NCBI GenBank assembly: GCA_019693395.1
Contig: JAAMXP010003449.1
Span: forward strand, 1 to 18,540
Origin: Ettlia oleoabundans
Lineage: Eukaryota; Chlorophyta; Chlorophyceae; Chlamydomonadales
Direction: 5' to 3'
DNA length: 18,540 nt
Below the pieces are notes generated by a model that had not been told where the DNA came from, did no database searches, and worked only from the letters and a program-made list of their open reading frames with translations. Below are positions 9,399 to 18,540 of the stretch, piece after piece. Position 1 is the stretch's first letter. The number at the start of each line of letters is the position of its first letter. The position numbers were made by a program, and so were the translations under genes.

Positions 9399-12300
9399 AT
9401 GGCTGCGCGACGGCGCACCCTGGCGGTGCCCATGGTCTTGGTTTGCACCCTGCTGATGGGCGGCGCAGCGGCGGTGCAGCCGCTGGTGCAGCAAGTGACT
9501 TTGGCCGCGTATACCCGCCATAGGGACACTGACAGTAAGAAGTACAAGCTGAACCTGCGGCCATTGATTGGAGTTGTCTCTCAGGTGCACAGACTGTAGC
9601 TCAGGTTGCTATGTCGAATATGCGATGTGCAGCCAGGGCAGGGCCGCCTGCGGCATCAGGTTGGGGTGTGATCTGGGCGCCAGTTTCAGCATCCACAAAA
9701 GTGAGAAGGTTATATGAAGGAGCAAGATGTTTGTACCTGCATTGAGCTCATGCGTGCCCGATCATAATGCCCTTACAAGCCCTATCCTTCGCCGCTGCTG
9801 CTCTCATGTCCCCACCCTGACAGCAGTTGGGCGAGCCTGCCCCCAAAGGCCACTCGTACATAGCTGCCTCGTACATCAAGATGGTGGAAAGCGCGGGAGC
9901 CAGGGCCGTGCCCATCCTGTGCGACATGAGCCCCCACGAGGTGGAGCGGCGGTTCAAGGTGAGGCAGTATGTACACAACAAAGGCGAAATGGAGTGCAAG
10001 TGGGTGTGCTGGTAATGGCAGCAGAACTGGCTAAAGAACCTGCCCCATGGCTGCATGCACTGCTGATGTGTGATGTGCTCTGGGCTGAACAGCATTAGTG
10101 CAACATCATAGCATCGTGCCTAGTTTGTTGGTAATGGTGGACCATCGCAATCCCTTGTCCCGCCCTTTTGCTGCAGGCTGTGAATGGCATCTTGATCCCA
10201 GGAGGTGGCCAAGACCTGCGTCCTGGCCAGCCCTTCTATGACACAGTCAAGCAGCTGGTGGATCTGGCACTGGAGGCAAACGATAAGGGCACCTACTTCC
10301 CTGTGAGCGCCTTGACATAGTGGGGTGGTTGTATGGTGGAGATGGTGTCTGGACAGCTGCCTGCACAACAGTGCACTGACTTCCCGGCAGGTTTCCCCGG
10401 GTTGTCTGCTACTGCTTAGGGAGGGGCGATCGCCGACGCACGTACTGCAGCTGCAGAGCAGAGAACAGCACTTACCGGCAGGCAGTAACATCTGTAGTTG
10501 GTAGAGGTAGATGTACGTGCAGCAGTCCATACTGGCCCAGGCATGTTGTTGGCGCAGGTTTGTTGCTTCCACATTCTGCACTGCGTCACCTAGCTCCTCT
10601 ATTTGCATTCCAGGTGCACGGAACATGCCTGGGCTTCGAAACGCTTTCCATCATCTTCTCCAAGAACACCTCAATCCTGTCGGCTTTCGATGCGGAGAAC
10701 CTGCCATCCCCCATCTTCCTTACTGGTGGGTGCTGAAGATGGATTGTTGCTGATGTGGCCGCGTCTGTTTTCTTGTGTTCATGTGCTGTCAGTAGACTTG
10801 GCAATGGTCCTGTGGGCGCGTCCGCCAGGCTGGAGTCATCGTGCTCTTACAACAATGCATTATTGCACAGCAGTCCTGCGTGTTGAGCAGGACTGACTTT
10901 ATTACCTCTAAACCTTTCTTGCCAGCCTGCAGATGTGGCGATCGCCGGCAAGAGCCGCTTCTTTAGCGCGCTACCCCCTCAGGTGGTGGAGCACCTGCAG
11001 ACGAAACCATATGCAATGCAGAACCACATGTATGGTGAGTGTGTTGGTAAAGGTGGGTGGGATGGTGCATGTAGGGCACTGCCAAGAATAGCTCATATTT
11101 GTGACAGTTGGTGACCGCTTGCTGTGTTGCAGTGACAACTCTTAGCTAGTATTTTCATCTATGCTGCTGCATTTCTGGTTCCTACTGTTCCGCTTCGGCG
11201 TTGCTTCCTTTTGTCCTACCAACATCATCCGTCTCACCATCACCATTAGACCCACTCATCTCTAGCAGGCCTGGCCTGGACTGCTGTGGAGGAGAATCCT
11301 GTGCTGCGGGATTTCTTTGAGGTGCTATCCCTCAGCGTGGATCGGGCAGGATCTGTTTATGTGTCCACTCTGGAGGCCAAGACCTACCCCGTCACCGCCA
11401 CGCAGTGGTGAGTCAGCAACCTCGAACTTGGGCTGGGCTGTATTGCAGCTGTGGAATTGGCTTGTTGTGCAGCTGCCAGTGAAGTGCCACAGCCGTGGTG
11501 GGGGGCATGTAGAGGCTGAGATCTGAAACTGTGCGTGCTTGTTTCTCTGCCTGCGTTACGCATGATCACACACCTCTTGAGCCCAGAAGCACTCACCACT
11601 GCGTCACTCACACCTCAACCTGCTGCCTGCTGATATCTGCAGGCACCCTGAGAAGAATGCCTTTGAGTGGACCCCCGACAAGGACATCCCGCACCACCCA
11701 GATGCGATAGAGGTTACCCAGGTTTGTACAAATCGAGAAGGGACCCTGCTCTTTTGGTTGCCACATGTGTAAGCTCTGTCTATACAAGCTCACTGTTGCG
11801 GTTATATTCTTCGCTTGCCGGCAGACTTCGGACACCTGTTTGTTCTCACCACTCACCATTGCTGACTGGCAACTCCATCTTGTATGTATTATCATTGTCC
11901 TACAGGACGCAGGCGTCTTCTCTCATCTGCCGGGGCCGCCGCACCATCACCCAAAAACCATCCCGTGTTTGCTGCAGGAGGTTGCCAACTTCTTTGTGAG
12001 CGAAGCGCGCCGCAACTTCCAAGCCCCCGCCAGCCAAGGGGAGGAGGAAGACCTGCTCATCTACAACTGGGCACCCTCCTATACCGGAAAGGTAAGTGTG
12101 AGACTGGGCCTTAGGCTATGGGAGCATGGTTGAGGATCATTGCAGGCCTGCTGAGTAGGAGAGGGTGGGCAGTAAGAAGGTTCAGGCTTAAAGCAAGCAG
12201 AGGGCACCACAGCAGAGGCAGCAACGGGGTTTGGGTACATTTTGCATCGTGCACCTCGCTTGCAACCAAAACAACAACCCAGCTGCCCTGCTTTTGCTGC

Positions 12301-12502
12301 TGCCGCCATTCTTGCCGTTTTCACAATGAGCCCTGCTGCTCTGAGTTGGTTGTACCGCTGGTGTTCAATATCCCATGTGCAGCACCGATACAAGGGAGAG
12401 GAGGTGGATTTTGTGGAATCCTACTTTTTTCCACCAGCTCCGGAGGTGGAGGCAGAGCTTCAGCAGCGGCGGCAGGCTCGCCAAGCTGCGGCACGTTGGT
12501 GA
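9399..12502 (+). CDS. GGH: Gamma-glutamyl hydrolase (folate polyglutamate hydrolase), 9 exons, 369 aa
   Basis: A class I glutamine amidotransferase-like peptidase that removes gamma-linked glutamates from folyl-polyglutamates, in plants a vacuolar enzyme. Exons: 9399-9584, 9827-9958, 10177-10302, 10614-10725, 10933-11034, 11269-11407, 11643-11721, 11978-12091, 12383-12502; all GT-AG, phases agree. Residues 1-25 form a signal peptide (Arg-rich start, then a hydrophobic run to GGAAA), fitting secretory/vacuolar entry. Family motifs: YIAASYIKMVESAGAR, NGILIPGGGQDLR, the nucleophile loop HGTCLGFE (Cys153), a His in QNHMY (His217, matching the human catalytic His), TQWHPEKNAFEW (His267), FFVSEARRN and IYNWAPSYTGK. 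Human GGH has 318 aa; the last exon adds a Gln/Arg/Ala-rich tail. The start ATG is the first that gives a signal peptide. Divergent from NAMPT, convergent with the coiled-coil gene. Confidence 0.95.
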
Positions 12503-13148
12503 CGGAGCCGGCGGAAAGTGGGGACGCCACGCATTGTACACCCCAGTTTCGTTTGGCGGGGGGTATATATATATAGACTGCCCTTATTGTCGCACCTCGC
12601 TTCCCATATGCTTCCAGTCTCCACCATGGACGCTTGCATATGCTGCTGTTCCAAGTTTGCTGACTGCACGATGGAATGGCGGATGCATGGCGCACGTCAT
12701 TGGTTGTGCATGTTAACAACTCCGTTTGTTTTCTCTGTTCGGTTTCTTCCTGGTTTCAGTTGCTTGTGTTTGCGCATTTCTGACTGCTGTTGCGTATTGG
12801 ACATAAACACATCAACCTCTCGCCCAATTTCGTTCTGATTCATTGCTTCCTGCTGAGCTTTCCTTTGATATTTCTCAATCAACCTGAAAGGTAAAGCACC
12901 ATATGGCTTTCTCGATGGTTTGGAACACATTGCTTGCCATGGAAACGCGTGAAAACAGTGGGAATCACAAAAGCAAAACAAGGTTGTGCAGAGGAAAAGA
13001 GTTTGCTGCACCGCTTGACCACAACCAAAGGTGGAAATGTAAAGTTCTACAGCAACGGCCACATTGAAGACGGGAAAGTTGACGACCACAAAGAGGCTAT
13101 GCCAGCAGAATGTGCAGTTCTGCTTCAAGCCTCCGAGCATTCCCACCC
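12503..13148. other. Convergent intergenic region between GGH and the coiled-coil gene
   Basis: It should hold the 3' UTRs of both flanking genes. About 12720-13090 is AT-richer (42-47% GC in 60-base lines counted by hand) and carries open stretches on both strands that I cannot match to a family. A TGTAA at 13038-13042 is the only + strand candidate poly(A) signal found after GGH. No TGTAA was found on the minus strand after the coiled-coil stop. Confidence 0.5.
12564..12575 (+). repeat. (TA)6 microsatellite
   Basis: A run of six TA dinucleotides lies about 60 bases past the GGH stop codon, probably in its 3' UTR. Confidence 0.9.
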
Positions 13149-14788
13149 TTATCTCGGGCTCCCGCCTGCTTTGCCGCCGCCGCTGTTGCTGCTGCTCCCA
13201 CCGGTGCTGGAAGCTGCTGCTGGGCTGGGCTGTCCCCTGCCTGCTGCCTCCAGCTCCGCTTGAAGGCGAGCCTTCAACTCTGCAAGTTGCTGATCAAGTT
13301 CTTCTTCTCCCGCAGTCATCAACTTCTGCACCCACAAGCCCAGGGTGCAGTCATGCTAGTTGTATGTAATGGAAGTATGGGACACTTCACACGTAGTGCA
13401 GATGCAAACCTTACACATGGCAGCCCTTCTTGCCACTTCACCGTTGCTCAAATAGTCGCCACCCCTCCTGAACCGGGAACCCTGTGCTCCCTTTTGCAAA
13501 CAAGCATAGAGTGGGCTGCAGTCTTCCGAAATTCACACAGGTAGAGCCATAGGGCCCTCAGTCTCCTGTATGTTCCCGGCCAAGTCCCCTGTATGTTCCA
13601 TGTTGCCCAGACTGTAAGCACAGCAACTGAGGCTAAAGGCAGGACATCGCACAAGCCCACCTCTATATCAATGCCCTGCATCGCATGGATGGCGCGGGAG
13701 GTCATTTCCTGCTCCTGTTTGCTCAACGCCCTACGAGTCAGCTCCTCGACTCGTGCCTCCAGCTGCAACAAAGGGCGAAACCAGATGCAGAATAAAAACA
13801 CAGATAGTAAACAGATTGGGAGACAGATAATGCCAGTGAGCGCCCGCATACTAGCTGAATCAAGCGGGTGTTCTGCTCTCTGCTCACTGTGCAAGATATG
13901 ACCGTGCAAGGACCAGACCACAGTGCTCTCAGCCTGGCTGCCAGGACAGGCCCGAGCCGGGCAAAACAGAAGCACCAAATCGTGGCAAGCACCACCCATC
14001 GTGCAGCAGACAATTGTACAAGTTGCAAGACAGCCCCTGCAAATCAAGTGGAACACGACATCCAGCTGGCGAGCCCGCAAGCCGCTGCACAAACGTACCA
14101 ATTTCTCGTGTTTGTCCAAAGCGTCTTGGAAATTTTGCGCATGCTGAACTCCTTGCCTCGCTTTGAACATCGCCAGCATTTCGCTCTGTCGATCAATTTC
14201 CTGTATGAAATTGAAGAGGGACAGTGCCACCGAGGGTAGAGGCGGGTGGCTGGGCCAGGGCACAGCCGTCAAATTGGGCACAAGTGAGGGATGCAAGTTC
14301 TTTTTTTGCAAGATGCTCAGCAAACGCCCCGTGTTCAGCTGCAGCTGGTGTGCCCTGAGGGCTCAGGGGGACCATGTTGCATGCGGAATGCAACCAATCG
14401 TGTAGCAGGAGCACACTGCAGTGGTGTTCACTGGAAGGAAGCCAGTGCGTGGCTTTCGGCGCGGCAAGCACATTCCCTGACAAGGCGCACCTGGGCTGTT
14501 TCTTTGAGCTGCTCCAGGTGCTGCTTGTGTGCCACTAGTTCACTGCGCAATTTCGTCAGCTCCGCATCGCCAAAAGATCTTACCTCCTGAAACATCTGCC
14601 AGGCCTACAGGAGGGCCCCGCAGGGAAGTGGACGGGGGCGGCAGTGAAGTGGCGATAGACGGCTATGTACTGAAGGCAGGCGGGGTGATGGTTGGCGCTT
14701 CCGGGCTGCAGCGGCAACCGCGCGATTTGACATAAGTGATGTGCACCTCTTTGAGTGTCCTGAGGAAGCCAAACCTGCCGCGAGACAT
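13149..14788 (-). CDS. Small coiled-coil protein of unknown function, 5 exons, 178 aa
   Basis: I do not recognise a family. Exons in transcript order: 14788-14747, 14604-14491, 14200-14099, 13762-13661, 13325-13149; every intron is phase 0 with good GT-AG ends. The short start MSRGRFGFLRTLKE is basic and could be part of a mitochondrial-type presequence (inference). Residues about 20-155 are mostly charged, helix-favouring sequence with heptad-like spacing, for example ELTKLRSELVAHKQHLEQL, LEARVEELTRRAL and EELDQQLAELKARLQAELE. The C-terminal 25 residues are a disordered Ser/Gly/Asn/Ala tail. The spacer between exons 3 and 4 is stop-free and divisible by three. Start chosen as the ATG nearest a clean donor in an open frame; upstream in-frame codons exist, so an earlier start or 5' exon is possible. 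A structural or scaffold role would be a guess. Confidence 0.65.
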
Positions 14789-15036
14789 TGTGTCGCCTAT
14801 ATGCACTCTGGGGTCTCCGGCGGGTACACGGAATCGGGAACGCACACGGACTGTGCGAGTTTGCGCAGATCACAGCAGAAAACCCAACGCTGCTATGCGT
14901 GCTGCGAGTGGGACTGGCAACTGCTGAACCCATTTCCATCGCTAGTCTTCTGATGATCTGGCTATACACATTCATACTCGACCCCATAAATCAGTGGATC
15001 TGATTTCAGAGGCCAGTTTCACTGGCTGTCTTGGGA
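14789..15036. promoter_or_regulatory. Probable bidirectional promoter region, coiled-coil / methyltransferase
   Basis: The 248 bases between the divergent start codons probably hold both promoters. CCATAAAT at 14984-14991, about 50 bases before the methyltransferase ATG, is the only weak TATA-like sequence. The call rests mainly on arrangement. Confidence 0.35.
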
Positions 15037-17572
15037 ATGGTTTTTGCGCAGGCCTCTCACTTGCGAGGCTGCGTTGCCGCTCGCTCTTACTCTCCCTTCA
15101 AGTCGGTCAGCAGACGCTGTGCAGCAGCGCCGGTCAGAGCGGAGCGCCAAGGAGGTGGCAGCGGCAGCGGGCGGCGGAGCCTGTTGCAGACTCTGACTGG
15201 CGGCGTCATGCTGGCGGCAGGATTTCCGGGCAGCCGCTCCGTGGCCGCCGCAGCTGCAGCAACAGACGACAAGGCAGCACAGGTACATCAGGCAGCTGCT
15301 GCCGATCCTCCATTTCAGTCGCCTTTGCCAGCTGCCAATTCTGCTGGGTGCTCGTGTATCGCCTGACATCCGCGCTGCTGCCGTTATCACGGCATCAGCT
15401 GCGAACTTGGCTTGCATCAAGCACGTTGCCACCTCTTCTTCCCTGTACGCTCATAAAGTCTGGCTGGGTTGGCATCACTGTTCACAGCCACGTCAGCATC
15501 CCACCCCACCATACCACCCTCGTGCAGGTTCTACTCGACCCACGTTGGCCAGAGGAGTTTCCATTCAAACCCGAATATTTCCAACGATATGATGAGAGTT
15601 CCGACGCAGACTTCTACGAGCAGCCTCGCTTCGTGACACACATTGACGACGCTGCAATCAAGGCGCTCACTCAGTATGTGGGGGGTGCTTGGCTAGTATT
15701 GTTGCTGCTTGGGTCAATATGTTAGCAACAACAACGTGGTCCGCAGTGAACACCATCTTGCTGCGCTTCAGTCAGGTGCAACTGCCTTCTCCACGGAAGC
15801 CTTACACACAACATCGCCCTACATGATTGTTGAGGCTACAGAAAGCGCGCTGCTGACCTGTACTGTTTTGCATTGTGTGTACGGTGCCTTGCTATGCTGC
15901 CCTGTGCTGGTGCTCATTTGATTCCCTACCTCTGCTCCTTAATTCCACCCCTCCAGATTCTATGCTGACAACTTTCCGCCCAGCGGCAGCCAGGATGCGG
16001 CACTGCTTGATATTTGCTCCAGCTGGATCAGCCATTACCCCAAGGGATACACAGCTGGGAGGGTGGCAGGTAAGGCTGGGCTGGGCTGAGATCGGGCTGC
16101 TCATGGCTGGCCTCTGTTGCGTTGGGCTGTTGTACGGGGCTGGGCTGGGTTACTGTTGGCTGCTCCTGGCTGGACTGCTCTTGGCCAGGCTGGGCTGCTC
16201 CTTGTTTGGCTTGACTGGCTTGGCCGTGGGTGTGTGGCAAAGCTGAAGGTCCTTGGCCCTGCTGTGACTTCTGGGTCCGAATCGGTATATGTGGATCACA
16301 ATTTGGCTCGTGAATAATAAAAGCAGCAGGGACAGGCAACAGGCTGCCTGCAGTTCACAAGTATGCGGTAACACTCACCTGGCTGCAGCTGGTGCTGCTA
16401 GTGCTGCTGCTGTAAGCACTATCCACGCCGCACACGATGATCACATACATTCCTCTGCGGCACGATGGCCACATGCAGGGCTGGGTATGAACAAGGCTGA
16501 GCTGGAGCGCAATCAGCAGCTGACAGAGTATGCCGTCAAGGATTTGAATGTGGACCCCACCCTCCCATACGAGGACAACGCCTTTGATGTCATCACCAAC
16601 GCAGGTGCATTCCGCTGCATGCCAGAGCGGCAGACATTTGCAGCTGCCATGCAATCTGTGGGCAAAGTGTGCTAGATGTGGGATGGCGCGGATGGGTGCG
16701 GCTGGTGCCAGTCGGTTGGCCCTTGCTCTTGCTACCGAGTGGGCGCCTGCACCAGCGCCTGTTGGTTAGCATGTAGAGGCCACGTTAGTGTGAGAGCAGG
16801 GTTATTTTGTGTATGGGGTGGGTGCACATGAAGCTTGCAGTGAGTGTGGCATGTTCGTCTGCAAGTATGCCGGATGGTTTGTATGGTGGCTGCATACGTG
16901 CCATTCAGTAGGTGTGGCGCACTGGTCTGCAAGCAGGGTAATGTTGAGCGCACATGCTGCTTGCAGTGAGTGTGGACTACCTGAACAAGCCCCTGGAGGT
17001 GTTCCGGGAGGTGCACCGCTGCCTGAAGCCAGGGGGGCTGGCAATCATGAGCTTCAGCAACCGCTGCTTCCCCACAAAGGGTGGGTGTGCTTGGGTGCAG
17101 CTCGTAGGGCGTGTGTGCGGGGCATTCAAGCAGCTGTTTTGCCAGTACAGCCAGTGCTTGTGCACCCACTTGCTTCTGAGGCACGGAATAACAGGACAGC
17201 AGTGAGCGCAACAATGTGGTTCATCTGGTGAACTGGCGAGTAAGAACCTTCAATCTGATTTGCCTCTTTGCCAGCTGCATGAGCTGTTTGCCAACTGTCG
17301 CTATGTGCTATGTACGATCCAGTAAGCTCGTTACATTACTCTACTGCCTAACTGCCCACCGTTGTGCATTGTCCGCAGCCATCGCGATGTGGACCAGCAC
17401 TGGAGACCTTGACCACGTGTGGATCGTCGGTTCCTACTTCCACTACAGCGTGCCCGGAGGTTTCACGGCACCCCAGGCCAAGGACATCACAATCAAGGGG
17501 CCCTTTGGAAAGAGCGGCGACCCAATGTACGTGGTGTTTGCACGCAAGCAGCCGCTGGAGGCGGCGGCGTGA
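15037..17572 (+). CDS. Plastid SAM-dependent methyltransferase-like protein with Tat-like thylakoid-lumen signal, 6 exons, 312 aa
   Basis: Belongs to the plant/algal plastid class I methyltransferase-like family; the substrate is unknown. Exons: 15037-15282, 15528-15673, 15957-16069, 16479-16604, 16967-17080, 17379-17572; phases agree. Residues 1-35 look like a chloroplast transit peptide ending in APVRA, a V-x-A processing site. They are followed by a twin-arginine segment, RRSLL (46-50), a hydrophobic stretch to about 64, and an Ala run (70-75) resembling the lumenal peptidase site. The mature part has LLDICSSWISHYP (147-159) where class I enzymes carry the Gly-rich SAM loop, then GLGMNKAELERN, LPYEDNAFDVITN, VSVDYLNKPLEVF, CLKPGGLAIMSFSNRC (229-244) and HVWIVGSYFHYS. 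The conserved blocks match the plant family across all exons. The motif I loop lacks GxGxG. Divergent from the coiled-coil gene. Confidence 0.92.
16072..16235 (+). repeat. Degenerate GGCTGGGCTG-type simple repeat in methyltransferase intron 3
   Basis: About 160 bases dominated by GGGCTG/TGGCTG words begin right after the donor at 16070. One frame reads as a Leu/Gly/Ala-rich hydrophobic peptide, but it is not the exon frame; exon 3 read through hits a stop within a few codons. Confidence 0.8.
16824..16980 (+). repeat. Repeated 3' splice-site segment in methyltransferase intron 4
   Basis: GCACATG...GCTTGCAGTGAGTGTGG occurs at about 16824-16849 and again at the real acceptor (AG at 16965-16966), 126 bases apart. 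A third, partial copy, GGTGTGGCGCACTGGTCTGC, lies at about 16911-16930 and resembles the sequence after the first copy. Use of the upstream acceptor would keep frame but meet a stop about 23 codons later. Confidence 0.75.
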
Positions 17573-17961
17573 TGGCAGAGAGGTGTCGCTCAACATTTGC
17601 AGTGTAGGCACAGTTTTTTTAAGGCAGTCAAGCCAGAGTTGTGAGCCAGACAGGATGTGCCAGGCCAGGGTGCCACATGCGCCTGGCCTGCTGCGCCTGC
17701 TGAGCATTGGACCCCAGCTGCCATCAGTAGATTGCCTAGTTGAATGCCAGTGGAGTGTTTATGCCATTTCATTTCCGACAGCTGCATCGGGTATTAGACC
17801 GCTACCGTTTTCGACTTTTTATTCTGTCGGGCAATAGAACACACTATAAACAGTTGCACGACACGGGGTTGGCGGCACTGCAGCAGGGTGCCATGCAGGG
17901 TGCCGCAGTAGTGCCACAGGCGCTAACCCTATTGCTCGCCGACACGAGAAGGGCCTTTGTT

Positions 17962-17966
17962 TGTAA
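17962..17966 (+). terminator. Candidate poly(A) signal TGTAA for the methyltransferase gene
   Basis: The only TGTAA I found between the stop at 17572 and the next gene, in an AT-rich context about 390 bases past the stop. It fits the chlorophyte signal. Confidence 0.6.
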
Positions 17967-18230
17967 TGTATAAGTGATTACCAGTGTCCAGATCAAACCT
18001 GGAACAGGGACCGGGCGCGACCACTGATGGGGCATGTCATTGTGGGCCCAGACCCAGACCACTATGGGACAAACCGGGGCGGGTAACCATATGCCTGCTC
18101 TCTGTGGCGCTGCCTTGCACCCAATGGCACTGAATGCTTACCGGGTGCGTCCCGACGCCACGACTGTGGATTATGAACTTTTCGCACCTGCTTCCAACCT
18201 TCCAGGACTTGGGTTTCTGTATATGATGCC

Positions 18231-18309
18231 ACGTCAGCCACCGGGAAGAAAGTGACCATAACCGGCAATAGTTACAGGTCCTTACTTTTTGACAAAGCTG
18301 ACGTCCAAT
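18231..18309 (+). promoter_or_regulatory. Possible promoter words: inverted TGACGT pair and CCAAT
   Basis: ACGTCA at 18231-18236 and TGACGT at 18299-18304 form an inverted pair of bZIP-type core sites, followed by CCAAT at 18305-18309, about 125 bases before the ATG at 18433. Such short words can arise by chance. Confidence 0.25.
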
Positions 18310-18385
18310 GTCCATCTGTTAGTCTAAATTGTTCCTTAGAACATGCTAGAATTGAACCCCTCCCCTCCCCCCGCCCCTCCCGCAG

Positions 18386-18540
18386 GCAGCAGCAGCCAGC
18401 AGCAGCCGGACCTAGCAGCCCTTAGCGCAGCCATGCACGCAACTTTCGCTCCTAAGGAAGTGGCTGAGCATGTCAACCGGCTCAAACGGCGCAAGGCGGT
18501 GACCGGCAGCATGCCACCATGGTTCCTCAAGGCAGCTGCA
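18386..18540 (+). CDS. Unidentified protein, N-terminal or early exon (cut by window edge)
   Basis: An open frame follows a C-rich tract ending in CCCGCAG at 18385, which is either an intron acceptor or part of a 5' leader. In frame it reads SSSQQQPDLAALSAAM, then from the ATG at 18433 HATFAPKEVAEHVNRLKRRK and AVTGSMPPWFLKAAA up to the edge. The part after the ATG has a charged helix-like stretch and looks like real protein, but I recognise no family. If the ATG at 18433 is the start, the Ser/Gln-rich codons before it are 5' UTR. Confidence 0.45.

Larger units (their letters stand above)
17573..18385 (+). other. Methyltransferase 3' UTR and intergenic region
   Basis: The 3' UTR probably runs to just past the TGTAA at 17962-17966. 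From there to 18385 I see no convincing gene on either strand. The last 150 bases hold possible promoter words and a C-rich tract. Confidence 0.55.

Noticed and set aside
13448..14323. A 291-codon open frame on the - strand as a single-exon gene
   Set aside because: Clear splice sites bound the two helix-rich segments at 14200-14099 and 13762-13661. The sequence outside them reads as intron, so it is part of the five-exon coiled-coil gene. The stop-free middle is reported as a finding instead.
14663..14845. Minus-strand frame resembling a small mitochondrial ribosomal or complex I subunit (LRTLKEVHITYVKS)
   Set aside because: A good donor (AAAGAG|GTGCAC) ends the exon at LRTLKE, and the rest joins the coiled-coil exons in phase. 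The resemblance did not extend to any other family residues.
15875..16246. Hydrophobic, membrane-protein-like open frame
   Set aside because: It comes from a GGGCTG simple repeat in an intron and is not in frame with the flanking methyltransferase exons.
18037..18255. 73-codon + strand frame before the last gene
   Set aside because: No homology, no splice link to the exon at 18386 that I could support, and it lies where a promoter is expected.
18330..18362. tRNA T-arm-like sequence on the minus strand (GGGTTCAATTCTAG)
   Set aside because: The flanking five bases do not pair into a T stem, and no acceptor or anticodon arm can be built around it.
1..18540. CRISPR array, insertion sequence, toxin, defence or biosynthetic cluster
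   Set aside because: No regularly spaced direct repeats with unique spacers, no transposase or integrase motifs and no terminal inverted repeats were seen. All genes are eukaryotic and intron-split.

Overview
This is nuclear DNA from a eukaryote with compact, intron-rich genes, most probably a green alga (Chlorophyta). The evidence is 38 inferred introns of about 90-590 bases with GT/GC...AG ends, chlorophyte-style TGTAA poly(A) signals after several genes, a chloroplast/thylakoid-targeted methyltransferase of the plant type, and a vacuolar-type gamma-glutamyl hydrolase. I cannot name the species. All exon boundaries were worked out by hand from protein similarity, splice consensus and reading-frame phase.

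Layout, left to right. (1) 179-3527, + strand: the C-terminal 311 residues of a cytochrome P450 (I helix, ExxR, PERW, haem-Cys loop); its N-terminus lies outside the window. (2) 4492-9099, - strand: a complete 15-exon nicotinamide phosphoribosyltransferase (NAMPT), 562 aa. (3) 9399-12502, + strand: a complete 9-exon gamma-glutamyl hydrolase (GGH), 369 aa. (4) 13149-14788, - strand: a 5-exon, 178-residue coiled-coil protein of unknown function. (5) 15037-17572, + strand: a complete 6-exon SAM-dependent methyltransferase, 312 aa, with a two-part chloroplast plus Tat-like thylakoid-lumen targeting sequence. (6) from about 18386, + strand: the start or an early exon of an unidentified gene that runs off the right edge.

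Orientation alternates (> < > < > >). NAMPT/GGH and coiled-coil/methyltransferase are head-to-head pairs with about 300 and 250 bp between start codons, so each pair may share a promoter region. P450/NAMPT and GGH/coiled-coil converge tail-to-tail. The genes do not form one pathway: they cover NAD salvage, folate polyglutamate turnover, oxidative metabolism and an orphan plastid methyltransferase. This looks like ordinary dense algal housekeeping DNA, not a mobile or defence island.

The most unusual signals are in the introns. Two introns carry tandemly repeated copies of their own 3' splice site (P450 intron 324-909, five copies; methyltransferase intron 16605-16966, up to three). Three of 38 introns must use GC donors to keep frame. 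One coiled-coil intron is stop-free and a multiple of three long, so retaining it would insert a Cys-rich segment with a possible membrane helix. A roughly 400-bp AT-richer patch between two convergent genes holds coding-like sequence of unknown origin.
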